This document shows, one piece after another, positions 1 to 11,260 of a DNA stretch of 64,000 nucleotides. How positions within the stretch are numbered: the stretch's first letter is position 1; each line of letters starts with the position of its first letter. The stretch is from Linnemannia schmuckeri. Lineage: Eukaryota > Mortierellomycota > Mortierellomycetes > Mortierellales > Mortierellaceae. The DNA lies in contig JANATG010000002.1 in the NCBI GenBank assembly GCA_029449235.1, forward strand, positions 1,612,001 through 1,676,000. Direction: 5' to 3'. The translations under genes were made by a program, and so were the position numbers. The notes under the pieces were generated by a model. It made no database searches, was not told the DNA's origin, and saw only the letters and a program-made list of their open reading frames with translations.

Positions 1-1
1 G

Positions 2-2753
2 GAGGCGGCGCCACCCCGTGCGCCTGCGACTTCGTACAAGGACGTGCCGTTTGATGCCTGGTATTTGCTCATGATCCGCCAGGCTGTCTATCTCACATTC
101 GAGGATCGATACGAGGAGGCGATCGATTTGCTGATGGTCATGTACAGTGCTAACGTCTTTTACGCGGTTCCTCGTCGGCGATCGGGAATCATGCTGGTGG
201 TGCTCTCCTGCTCCATGTGGGTTGGCGACTATGACGCGATCATCAACGCGGGCCGATGGCTGTGCAATTTTGGTGGCGTCCGACCTTTCGCACTCAAGCT
301 CTTCCAGTCGATCTTTACACATGGACCTCGGGGACATCAACGGTTCTTTGCCTGGGTTCAAGCCAACACGTACAAGTACCTCAAGCGGAGTATTGACACG
401 ATGCGGACATGTCTCGGCAGCAAAGCGCACGCCATCCGCAAGGTCCACAAGGTTGACAGAAAGACTAGAGTGTATCCGAAACGGAGAGGACCCAGGAAAT
501 CCTTCCCTGCCTTGAATCCGTCGCTGGCTTCACCCAAGAAGCGACTCCGAGGCGATACGGAAGCATCGCCTGTCAAGACGGCTGCTTTCCCTTGGAGAGG
601 TTCCTCCAATGTGCTCCAAACGCCCGTTACAATAGCCGAGGCCGTCACAGCCAACGCGTCAAGGCAGAGCACGCGGAGTCGATTGTCTAATGTGGGCACG
701 CCGGCAGCAGTAGACGAGGATCCATTCACGGAGTCAGGAACCCCAGCCTCCTCATCCAACGGTAGGGGCGATACAACAACTGAGGGATCAAACTCGACTG
801 CCACAACTCCCACTGCTGCAGAGGGATCGACCAAGTTTCAACGCCCTAAGGTTACGTTTGCCAAAGCCGGTAATGCAGGAATAGGATCAACGGCTGCACC
901 GGACGTTGGATCGGACGACGCTGCTGCCAATGGCGAGGGACGTGTTTTGCGGAGGAAGCGACGGCTCGAGGTCGACGATACTGCGGAGGCCAATCTTGTT
1001 GAAAGCGGTGAGGATGTCGACGATGAGGATGAGGACGACGATGACGACTATGATATCCACGACGAAGCCTACAAGACCGACGAGGATGAGGGTAAAGAGG
1101 CAGAGCATGACCCGGAGGAATACGAAACCGAGTGGGACCAGGACGACCCTGACTTTCCTCGACCAAATTCCAAAGGTTTTGGAAAACGACGAGGAGGACC
1201 TCTCTCTGGTACGGGTAGTTATGCTGACGATTACGAGGATGACGAGGAAGGCGCCAACCGTGGGTCGTCACGAGGATCAGGGAAAGGAGGGGGGGGAAAG
1301 CCAAATGCCTGGCGGGATCAGTACAAACAATCGAATCGTTCCGACGGTCAAGGGGGGGTTGGAGATGACCTGAATCAGAGTCGTGGCAGGGGCATGAGGA
1401 TGTTTACAAAAGACGTTTTTCCAAAGTTTCAAATGTCGCTCGTGATGTTCATGGGACATATCCTAGCCCACTCACGAACCCATCGCGGCTCAGCAAGTAC
1501 GTTCGCTGTTAGTGTTGACCTTCATAATGCATGCGCTGTCGCATGGACCATATTATGTCGATTAACCTGAATTATTTTTAATTTTTTTTGACTACTCTGT
1601 AGTCCATTTCGCAGAGTGCATGGAGTATGCGCCTGAAAACCCGATGATTCAACTCTACCTCTCAATCCAGTTCTTCAACTTGGCGATGCAGCGAACGACG
1701 ACCAACCGACAAGTGGTCATGGGACAGGCACTGGTTTTTCTCCAAAACTACTATCACTTGCGCAGGGCTGGGCGCGGATCAATTGCATTTTCTGAGCGAG
1801 AGAAATTGAGCAAGTCAAAGGGCAAGTCTACCGAAACCGCTGCCGCTGCTGGTGCCCCTGTTTTCCCCATCATCAAGTCAAAATCGGAGGACTGGAAGGA
1901 TCAGGCAGAAAAGGCCTCTGCTGAGGCTGTTCGTGCCGGCAGTAGTATTGTTGGCGTCTCTGCGTCCACGATCCCTGCTCTCACGGAACCTTTGTCGACT
2001 AAAGCTGCACCGGCACCCGTTGCGCCTGTTGGTTCGTCCTCATTGTTACTATCAGCATCCAGCTCGTTATCTGCGGAGCCGTCGCGATTGACGCAATGTC
2101 AGCAGGAGGCAGAGTACAACTTTGCGCGTGCATTCCATCAGATTGGACAAAAGAATTTGGCCATTATCCACTACCGCCGTGTTTTGGAGTTGCCATCGTG
2201 GCGTCAAGTCGAGCGGGAACAAGAAGCGGCCCGCAAGGTACAAGAACAGGTACTGAAGGATGCTCGCCGGCAAGAGAGGGCTGAGGCTCGGTCGGTGGCA
2301 ATTGAGAGGAAGATGGAGCGTGCTCAACACATCCGAGAGCTTCGGGAAGCAAAGTTGGCATCGAAGGAGGAGGCCAAGAAGCAGAGAATGGAGGAGAAGA
2401 CAGCTCGTGCGGATGCCAAGGCCAAGGCTATGGCATCTGACGTTACTGTTATTGCTGAGGAGGAAGATGATGTGGAAGAGGAAGAGATTGAGGATATGGA
2501 TGAGGACTTGGACGACTTTGCGACGGAGGAGCTTGAGGATGAAGACGAGGACCTTGTTAATGACGATGAAGGACAGAGCGATGAGACCTCGGCCTCGGCG
2601 ATGCCTTTGACGCGTATTCAGATTCAGGGCGTGGATGATGAGGACCCGACGGATCTGAAGCGGGAGGCGGCGTATAACCTTGCCAAGATATATATGCTCA
2701 GTGGCGCGATGGGCGAAGCGCAGCTTTTGATGCGAAAGTACTGCACTCTGTAA
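2..2753 (+). CDS. TFC4: TFIIIC TPR subunit (Tfc4/Sfc4/GTF3C3 family), 5'-truncated by the window edge
   Basis: This encodes the C-terminal half of the TPR subunit of RNA polymerase III factor TFIIIC, which bridges the A/B-box assembly to TFIIIB. The frame is open from base 2 with no start codon, so the gene begins before the window. Exons are 2-1496 and 1603-2753. The first exon carries TPR helices, then a long Ser/Pro/charged disordered insert with an acidic run near bases 1010-1170, and ends in VMFMGHILAHS. The second resumes with the typical NPMIQLYLSIQFFNLAMQR block and two late TPRs (AEYNFARAFHQIG and AAYNLAKIYMLSG). A second acidic coiled stretch lies at about 2440-2580. The splice to base 1603 (ctctgtag) restores IHFAEC; the alternative AG at 1613-1614 is in frame but fits the family less well. 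Family assignment rests on the conserved TPR blocks and the family-like C-terminus. Confidence 0.85.
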
Positions 2754-3351
2754 AAACAACAACCCATATTCTTTTGAAAATAATACACTACATTCACCCA
2801 GACTGACAAGCACCTGTTGCCAAACAGGTTGATAGAAGAAAGGAGAAAGCAATACCAAGGCATAAGAAAACATGGTCAGAAACAAGATGAGCATGCTTGC
2901 ATAAAGCAAGGAGTGAAAGCAAAGAGAGGTAGTAAACGCGTGCCACTTTGATTCCTGCCTGTTGCGGTTGGTACTTTCCGAAAATTGGCAGGTCGACAGC
3001 TGAAATGAATACAACAAAAAAATATAGAAAGAATGGCACAGGGCATGGGCAGACAGATGGGAAAGGGTGTCAACCGAACAAGGAAGAGGAACCACCATTC
3101 GCATTATGGTTGTAAATGGTCCTCTGTTCCATTATCGTAAACTCATATTGATGGAGGCACCGTGCACCTGGAAGTGATGGCAAAGCGCTGCAGATTTTAA
3201 TAAATCAAATGAGTAAGGGAAAAGCTGTCTGACGCGTAAAAATCGCGTGGATAATAAAAAAGTCACTCGGAACTATTTTGCAGTGAGAATGCAGGGATAC
3301 AAATGCGTCCTGGATCAAATATAAATAAAGAAACATTAGCTGACAACTATT
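2754..3351. other. Intergenic, no gene seen
   Basis: About 600 bp lies between the TFIIIC gene and the first F-box relic. It includes AATAAA-like A/T-rich stretches (around 3197-3210 and 3321-3330). Open frames here on the minus strand are compositionally like non-coding DNA and show no recognisable domain. Confidence 0.5.
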
Positions 3352-4430
3352 AGTCCAGCTTGGTGATAGCCAGATGAGGCGGCTTGGACCTGTACCGATC
3401 CACCGTCCCCGTAGGATCCTCCAAACTGTCAGAGGCGATAATGGTCCACGCCAATTCTAACTCCTTTAATCAAATCGGTCGGTCCCCGATCCTGGCCATC
3501 GCAGCCGCTACTGCATCCTTTGAGGAAAGTGTCTGATCATGGGGCTGCCAAACTTGTTCCAAGGTCAGCTTCTCAAGGTTGGACAAAAACTTCCAGAGGT
3601 TGAACGATTTCGCAGGCGTTGCCTGATCTCAGATAAGTTCCAGCGTTTCCAGCTGCGGGAAGGTGCATGATAGTTCCAGGGTTTCCCTTTTGGATGGTCG
3701 AAATCCAAAGGGATCGTATGCACGGGAGTAACAGTGGAGCTTTAGGAGGAGTTCCAAGAGCAACTGAAGCCTCAGGATGCAGACATCGTTCTTGAGCATA
3801 CATGAAATCCCCCGGGATGAGCCCAAACTCATCCAGGCGAAGCCATGCAAATGGAGAGACTCGAGCAGCGGGTTTATGAGAATCAAAAGCCAGTACCGCT
3901 GGACTGCGATCAAAGCTTTCATTCCGCGGGCGCTATTGAGGTTTTCGTCGGACGGTGTAAGACTCTTGAGTGACGGGGCGATCAGGTAGTTGGAGCAGTT
4001 CTTGTTGACTCCGTATCTTGTCGAGGGTGTTTTTCTGGATCGCCAATCAATTTTAGTCTGTCGATATCCATAACAGGCAAGGAGATTTAGCATGTACAGG
4101 CTCCTGTGGCGACGGCAGCTTTGACGGTGGCATCCCAGTGAGTCGTCAGGTGTCGAATATGGTGTCCGTACTTTGTGAAGGCGTCGCGGAGCCATGCCCC
4201 GAATACCTTCCTGTGGCTTTGAGCACCGCACTCCTCGATCGGGCTCTTGATCTTGGAGAAATACTCGTCATCGATGATCCTCCAAACAAACGGGGTGAAG
4301 TGCTGGTTTCAGAGGCGGCAGACCTGGATGCAGCAGAGCAGATTGTGACGGTCCAAGTGCAATCCGGTAACGGTGCGGACCTCGGGTAGGTACGCGACTG
4401 ATGTCTCCTGAGGTTGATCGACATGGTTGA
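3352..4430 (-). pseudogene. Decayed F-box-like family gene, copy A
   Basis: Translated piecewise on the minus strand, this matches the intact gene at 51548-53590 in order but with frame changes and stops. Near 4420 it reads YLPEV. Near 4270 it has FTPFVWRIIDDEYF (family FTPWLWHIIDDEAL), then AFTKYGHHIRHLTTHWD (family ILAKHGRNIRHLSMTW). Near 3880-3840 a LLESLHLHGFAW block corresponds to LESLHLGHHL, and near 3640 there is FPQLETLEL. A TGA interrupts the frame at 3470-3472. The relic ends near 3352 with a short alternative C-terminus. No single frame spans it, so it is not expected to make a full protein. It is the first of three minus-strand relics lying head to tail. Confidence 0.72.
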
Positions 4431-4726
4431 CAAAGGAGGGATGTAAGGGAGAGGAATGGCCGGAGTGGAAATGAAGGTCCCAAAAAAATATGACCGAGAT
4501 CACGATTTTGTGTGACATTCCTTTCTATGTAAAAAAAAAAAAAGCAAAAGTTCCACGGAATTGTCTCCCCCCTCGTCACAGCCCATTCTCAGCCCTCTAA
4601 ATTTCTTTATTTATTCTGCAAGGGGTGCTAGCGATGGATACAAGGGTGGGCTGTTTGTTGAATGTGAGCAACAATAGACAAAAGAAAAAGAAAAAGGATG
4701 ATCTATTCGTTCCACTCTGAGAAGGT

Positions 4727-5825
4727 CGTATGAGGCAAGAAGGGCTTGACGTAGTCCTCCATCATCTCCTCAGGACATTTCAAGCTATCAGGGGCAGGAG
4801 ATGTCCGCGTCAATACCAACTCCTTTAATCAAATCGGCCTATTTCCGATCCTAGCCATTGCCGCTGTCACTACATCTCCCGAGGAAAGTGTCTCATCATA
4901 GGAACGCCAGACTTGTTCCAATGACATCTTCTCAAGCTTTGGGAGAAACTCCAAAAGGTTAAGGAATGTCGCTGGTGTCGCTTGATCCAAGATGAGTTCA
5001 AGTGTTTCCAGTTGCGGGAAGGTGTGCGAGAGTAGGAGGTTTTCTCTCTTAGTGGGGCGAAAGCCGCAGAGGATATACGCACAAGAGTAGTGAAGGAGGT
5101 TTGGGAGCACTGCCAGGAGCGTCTGCCACTTGAGGATACGGACATCGTCCTTGAGACGCGTCAAGTTAGTGAGAGATGCCAATTAGTCGTACATGAACTG
5201 GTCTGGTTTGAAATCGAGTTCGATCGAGATATGACGGTCCAAGCGTAGAGATTCGAGCAATGGGTTTGTCAAGGTGAGAAGCCAGAACCGCTGGATCGTC
5301 CTTCAAATCTTGATGCTGCACTTGTCATAGAGGTCTCTGTCCGAGGGTGTGAAATTCCTGCGCAAAAGGGAGAGTAAGAATTTGAAGCAGTCTTCCTTGT
5401 TGTGGTTTTGGTGTCCTGTCGGGAGTACCCTCTCGGCGTCGCCAAATAAGTTCAATCTTGAGGCGTCAATGACAGCCAAAGATGTCAGGCGCATTGCAGG
5501 ATCCTGTGGCGAGGGCGGCGTCAGTGGTGACATCCCAATGAATTGTGAGATGGCGGATGTGGTGTCCGTGCTTGAAGAAAATGTCTTAAACCCGGGACTT
5601 GAAAAGTTCTCTATGGGTTTGAATGGCTCCCTCCTTGCTGTCGATGTTGAGTTTGGAAAATTATTCGTCGTCGAGGGCCCGCCAGACAGAAGGGGTGAAG
5701 AGCTGGTTCCAAAGGTGGCAGACTTAGACGCAAGAGAATAGGTTGATGCCGTCCAAATGCGGTCTAATAACGGTCAAGATCTCGGGGAGATACACGACCG
5801 CCGACACCTGAGTATTGCTCAACAT
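4727..5825 (-). pseudogene. Decayed F-box-like family gene, copy B
   Basis: A plausible original start lies at 5825-5823 (MLSNTQVSAVVYLPEIL). The frame is then broken by several stops. Family blocks are recognisable in order: LFTPSVWRALDDE near 5680, FFKHGHHIRHLTIHWD near 5560, then FPQLETLELIL near 5010 and FLNLLEFLPKLEKMSLEQV near 4950. The end carries TLSSGDVVTAAMARIG followed by a TGA at 4829-4831. That TGA sits at the position equivalent to the one in copy A, inside a 19-bp stretch identical in both. The gene is non-functional as read. Its closeness to copy A suggests a tandem duplication. Confidence 0.72.
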
Positions 5826-5956
5826 GATGGAAGAAGGAAAGAAAGTGAGCGAGAGAGGGCAGGTTGTAGATAAGTAGGAGAAAAATGCGAATAAAGAAAA
5901 TTTGAAAGAAGTTCACGCCTTTTATTTTGTATTTTTGCATGCATGATTTGCTATGG

Positions 5957-5974
5957 AAAAAAAAAAAAAAAAAA
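5957..5974. repeat. A18 homopolymer
   Basis: An uninterrupted run of A lies between pseudogene copies B and C. Confidence 0.9.
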
Positions 5975-6319
5975 TCCAAAATCCAACGGGTTCCTCTCCG
6001 CCTTCAGCACAGCCCATATCCCACCACTTCCATAGATTTTTAACGGAGAGTTATTTATTCAATAAATAATTCAGAAAAAAGTGTATCAGATAGGATCCAA
6101 TTAAGACTATGGATTCTGGCGGGTAAAGGATTCGAAGTGCTGACATGCCGGGGCTGTTTGCTATTAGGAGGAAGGAAAGACAAATGAATGCGTTGGATGA
6201 GCGAGGAGAGGAATGAATGAAAGTATGGAGGGTGTGAGCGAGTGAAGGGAACTGAAAGAAGAAAGAGAAAAAAAGCAAAGTTGAGTCGGCGCGCTGTACT
6301 TTTTTTTTAATTTATTTCT

Positions 6320-8312
6320 GAGCAAATGGTGGGGGAGCTTTACCACTTCAGAAGGGAGGGTTGGTGCGGTGGCGAACGGAGGGCGCAGCAGTTTCATATG
6401 TGTCCACAGTTTATCCGTCTTCCGGTAACGCAAAGGAAGGGTTAGGATGGAAAGAACCGCCAGACCACATAGCACCTGAAGACGCGGTCAGTTCTCAGCC
6501 ATCCATGCCAGCTCTTTCTTCCCAATCCGAGGGTCGACTCCCTCAAACCCAAACACCTCCGGACTCCCCAGCGTCTTTGGCCGACCGAGTCCAGACTCTG
6601 GCTCCAGTTGAGAAATGTTGTGAGTGGATTCGAGACCTATGTAGTAACGCCAACCATCCACCAGGGAGATCCCGAGCCTGTTGCTCTTGCGCGGGATAGG
6701 ATGTGCTCTATGTCTCTCATCGACACCGACTTTGAGCACCCTCAAATTGACCGGTGTACCAAGCACGTCGTAAAATTACCAATGTTGTTCCTGGCTGCGC
6801 TCATGTTTCTCTACAATGCCCTGTAATCCAATTGCAAAGATGTGGTCGTGGGCATCATTGCCGATACGTTCTGTTTCTTCTCATCCTCTGCATATGTTGA
6901 CACCTGCCGACTCGCAGTCCATGACCCGTATGCTGCTTCCTCATGTGCAGTCAATCTGTCCAATTCAATGATCTGGCAGCGGAGAGCCTTAAGCCCTCTG
7001 CAGGCCAATGGAGCGACCTCTAGCAGCGCATTCAGCTCGATTTTTTTTGGAAGAGCGCGTCTTCTTGAGGTTTGGGGGTGAACACAAAAGCAACCCAGTG
7101 CTGTTGATCTCATTGGTGTAGGATTCGGATGGAACTTTATGGATTCTAGCCGTGAGTAGTATACTTCACTTCACAAGAGATGTAACGGTCATGACAATGA
7201 GTCCTATCCTCATGGTCAGCTTGGTCAAACAGGATAGTCAGGAGCGAATATGATGGACAAGTTGACAATGTCGTCGCCCCCTGGACGAGCCGGAGCCGGC
7301 GTTGTACGACGGCTCCGGGAGTTGGCTTGGAGTGTGTCCAATAATGGCACCTACGTTCACGACGTCGTTTTCCATAGGCCTGGCATGCGCAATGTCAGTT
7401 TTTGAAGATTTGAAACGTATCGAAGGAGCTGCAAGACGGATGAGCATTGTGCAGACCAGGTTCCATCGTTGCCAAAGTGGGGTGTTTGGAGCTGAGGAAA
7501 GCTGGTGTCGAAATCTACTCCTTCCATGATATTGGGTATGTTTTACAGAAGAGTGGATGTGGCAAGTGTAGTGTCGAAGCGTTAGAAGCAGGATCAAGAG
7601 GTTTTGAGACGGAATCTCCATGGTATCGTTAACAAGTGTGGTAGGATTGACGAGTGAAGTGAGTGCTGTGATGATAAAGTCCTCGAAGAAGGTGCCAGGG
7701 TGAATTGTAAGCACTTTACCAGATCCAGACTCTAGAGAAGCGTGTTCTGAAGGACCAAAAGCCAGCACTGTGGAAGCAGGATCCATGCATCATATGACTT
7801 TTCAGCGGTCAGACTAAACATGGGACCGATAAGCGGAGGCAACATAGAAGACAGCAGGTTGTCCTTGAGTATCCGGCAGAGTTGAAGCTGCACCTGAAGC
7901 TGTCGTAAGGCTCCTGCGATTGTGGCATACATCTGGGTAGGGTCCTCAGGTTGGCGTAGGTCCCTGCCGAGCTTGTCATTAATAGGGTAAACCCCTAGTC
8001 AGCGCGGAGGTGTCGGATGTGGCGTCCATAATTCGCGTAAACGCTCCACAATCAGTCTGGGCCTTTTTCTTGTCTATGGGGTTGTAAATGTATCCGCCGT
8101 ATCCAATTATTTGCTTGAGAATTGTGGGCCATGAGTGAAGGCAATCGTCGATGGTTGCTCATAGGATGGGTATAAGGGGTTCGTTCCTGTCCCGACAGTC
8201 CTTGACACAGGAGAGGAGGTCTAGATGGCCCAGACATGAACCAATTGGAATCAACTGTTCTGAGAGATAGAGGCCTCGTGCGTATGATAGGTGAATTGGA
8301 TGTGTTCGTCAT
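6320..8312 (-). pseudogene. Decayed F-box-like family gene, copy C
   Basis: This relic shows both middle and C-terminal family blocks. Near 8010-8070 a degenerate version of the KHGRNIRHL block is readable. At 7720-7790 two frames together give CWLLVLQNTLL and ASLES (family FWLLVLQNPDLESL). At 6960-7010 it reads LACRGLKALRCQIIELDRLT (family IVCRGLETFCCQVVGVDRLT). At 6500-6600 it reads LESGLGRPKTL and GFEGVDPRIGKKELAWM (family ESGLGRLRTL and GFRGVDHRVRTKELDWM). Multiple frame changes separate these blocks, so it is a pseudogene. It aligns better with the full-length intact gene than copies A and B, which end in a different short tail. The N-terminal limit near 8312 is approximate. Confidence 0.68.
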
Positions 8313-9778
8313 GGCGGCGAGATGGACGAGTTAAGAGTTGATGATCAAAACGTAAGAAGGGTAAGGGATAGGAACGAAATTAGAAGAAAAAAAAAGAAAA
8401 AGAAATAGGAAAAGAGCTGTAAGCGAGCCTCTCTTTTGCTACTCACCTGTCCCCTCCCCTGCAGCGTTTTTTTCCCTCGTTCGAGTCATACGCCCATGCG
8501 TCCTTCCTTGTCCTCTCATTCAATTATGCATGCGTGCTGTCTTTCATTTTTCCTTTTTCCATACACAACATAGAAAAAATCTAATACATCTTAAAAGACC
8601 CGAAGCAGTCGTTTCAAGCTCATGACTTTTTTCGTTCTGAAATGTTCAAGCTTACGGATGGTAACTGTCCAGCTGCCAAAGGGGAAAGAAAGACAACCCT
8701 AAGGTTTCATACTACATCTTGGACTCTAGCTTCACCCTCTACAATGACTTTTCGTATAAAAATACGCGTTCACAACATTTCATCACCCGCTTTCCTGCAT
8801 ATTATTTCGCAGCGAAAGCTTGTTTTTTTACGCCGTTTATTATTTTAACTTGACCATGCATCAGCATGTCCTTGTTTTTTTCTGCTTTTTTTTTTTCTCA
8901 AAAAGACAAATTCCTACTAGATAGCAAGCGAGCAATTCTAAGCCATCGTTGCTCGCGGCGAGTACTATGGCATTTCGATCCTTATCAATAAACCAAAAAC
9001 AAGTAACACAAACGCCCTGCCTACGCATTCACACAAAGGGAAAAACACATCGAGCCTGCTTGTGGATTGATAATAGATGATGGCGGCGAAGCAGAAATGA
9101 CAAAAAAAAAAAAGCGCATGCAGGTGCACTGATGAATTGGCTCACCTATTGAGGGCATTGACAAGTCGCCTCACCGCTCACTCCTACCTACCACCATTAC
9201 CATTACCATAACCACCAAGGTCATCGTCTTTGCGAAGCACTAAAAAACAAGGCTGTCCATGTGTACACGTACTCACCTACAATTTTTTTTCTTTTTTTTT
9301 TTTAGTCGCTTAAAGAGATATGCATCGCCCTATTTGCGCAGTGTGTGTGCTATCCAAAACAGGAAATAATTGCACCATCCTTCCAAGTTCCAACATGCTT
9401 ATTTATTTATTTTTTTGGGTTTGTCATTCCATTTTTCAAAGGCGACGAGAGGCGCGAACATGGCGCATTTCTTTGATCTAATACCATGGACAGCAAAAAG
9501 CAAAAAAGCCCAGACACACATACTTCCTAGTCTTATTTGACCACGGGCCGGCGCTTCTTTCCCGTTCACAATCGAATTGAAAAGAATAGTATGAAAGCAA
9601 CCAATGGGATAATGGTACAAATCTTGCCGCCACTGCGCTCATTTCTTCAAAAAATTATAAAAGGAGGCCAAATCGACTACAAATTCTCCATCAAATTCAA
9701 GCATCAACACCAACATCACTCAAACACACAAATACACACTCTCTCCCCTCTTTCCACAAGTTCAAGAACAATCCCAAA
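8313..9778. other. Intergenic, upstream region of QOR1
   Basis: About 1.45 kb without a recognisable gene. It contains several T/A homopolymers (for example near 8882-8895, 9100-9111 and 9284-9302). Short open frames on both strands lack domains. The last 180 bp hold the QOR1 core promoter motifs listed separately. Confidence 0.5.
9601..9663 (+). promoter_or_regulatory. Putative CCAAT box and TATA box of QOR1
   Basis: CCAAT occurs at 9601-9605 and TATAAAAG at 9656-9663. They lie about 178 and 123 bp before the QOR1 start codon, in the expected order and with plausible spacing. Assignment rests on motif and position only. Confidence 0.5.
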
Positions 9779-10927
9779 ATGGTCAACGCAACATCCCGAG
9801 CCATCCGCGTCGAAACCCGTGGTCCCGCATCTGTCCTCACCTCCGCCACTATCCCCCGTCCCACCCCTAAGCCCACTCAAGTCCTCGTCCAGGTCGCCTT
9901 CGCCGGTATCAACTTTATTGATATCGCCGAACGTACAGGTGCCTTCCCTATCCCTACCTCTGTCCCCTTCATCCCTGGTCGTGAGGGTGCTGGTGAGATC
10001 GTTGAAGTCGGCGCCGAGGTTCAGCATGGGTTCAAGGTCGGCGACAGGGTTGCGTTTTTGGGTTTTGCGACCTATGCGGAATATGTAGCCGTTGATACGG
10101 TCAATTTGGCAAAGTTGCCTGATTCTGTCTCCTATGAAGACGTAAGTATTCATATCTTTTCTTTTTTGTTGAGCATGATGTATTGATGTGAAAAAAGATG
10201 GAAAACTAGATATTAAACGAAAGCTCTCTTTCTTTTCCTGATTGATACAAATAAATAGGGCGCGGCATTGATGATCCAAGGTCTGACAGCTCTTTCCGTC
10301 GCCACAAGATCCTACTCAATCCAAAAGGACGACATCGTCGTCATCCACGCGGCCGCAGGAGGCGTCGGCCTCATTCTCTCCCAAATCGCCTCCCGCCTGG
10401 GCGCCACCGTCATCGGTACCGCCTCGACTCCCGAAAAAGCCGCCGTCGCCAAGCTCAACGGCACGCACCACGTCGTCATCATCCCTTCTATCCCCACCCC
10501 AGGAACCAAAAACCCTTACGAGCCCCTCGAGACTCTCGTTGCCTCCCTCACCAACGGTCGAGGCGTCCACGCAGTCTTCGACAGCGTTGGAAAGGCAACC
10601 TTCGAATCCGACCTGGTCATCGCCCGCCGCAATTCCACAATCGTCATCTATGGCGCCGCAAGTGGACCCATCCCAGATTTCAACATCGGCCGCTTGACCG
10701 CCAAGAACTTGAAGTTGACCCGTGTCAGTTTGTACAACTACATGACGACGTTTGAGGAGTTTGATGAGTTGTTCAAGGAAGGGCTGGAGTTGTTGAAGGG
10801 TGAGAGTAAGATCAAGTTAGAGGTGTCGAAGGTTTATGAATTTGAGGATATCCAGCAGGCCCATTTGGATTTGGAGGGTCGCAAGTCGACTGGAAAGCTC
10901 TTGCTCAAGGTCGCTGGCAACAAGTAA
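9779..10927 (+). CDS. Zeta-crystallin-type NADPH:quinone oxidoreductase (QOR1, intact paralog)
   Basis: This is a medium-chain dehydrogenase/reductase of the quinone oxidoreductase class, expected to reduce quinones with NADPH in the cytosol. Exons 9779-10141 and 10259-10927 join in phase 0 (ED|GAALMIQG), giving 342-343 residues, normal for the family. The GroES-like N-terminal domain has FAGINFIDIAERTG and PGREGAGEIVEVG. The cofactor motif HAAAGGVG lies near residues 151-158, followed by RLGATVIGTASTPEKAA. The protein ends in the typical STGKLLLKV tail. The intron sits at the same codon as in the two broken paralogs at 38866-39994 and 50050-51140, so all three descend from one intron-bearing gene. 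It is the only undamaged copy here. Its upstream neighbour is the F-box relic cluster on the opposite strand. Confidence 0.93.
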
Positions 10928-11260
10928 AACAGCAGCCACCACAACATTGACACCAACGACAACAACAGTGATTCGATCCTGTGTCCTCCTCCTCATCTTT
11001 TTTGCCTTTTGAAATATAAATAACAAAACAAACGTATCAAGGAAAATTATGAACCAGAAACGGACATGAAAGAGAAGCGGCGATGATTTTTTTCTTTGCA
11101 AAAGATTCAAACAGGGGTGGAAATATTTTATTTTGTACAAGTTGAGGGGGTGTGAGGCGCCATGGCCAGTATTAAGTATTGGTATTATGTAGATATAAGT
11201 AGTAGAAAGTAAAGGTTATGCAAAAAAGATGGGAGGGGTATGGATGGTTGATTGGTAAGT
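10928..11260. other. Convergent 3' intergenic region
   Basis: About 330 bp separates the 3' ends of QOR1 (plus) and the P-type ATPase (minus). It has A/T-rich runs that could serve as 3' processing signals for both, but no gene is visible. Confidence 0.5.
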
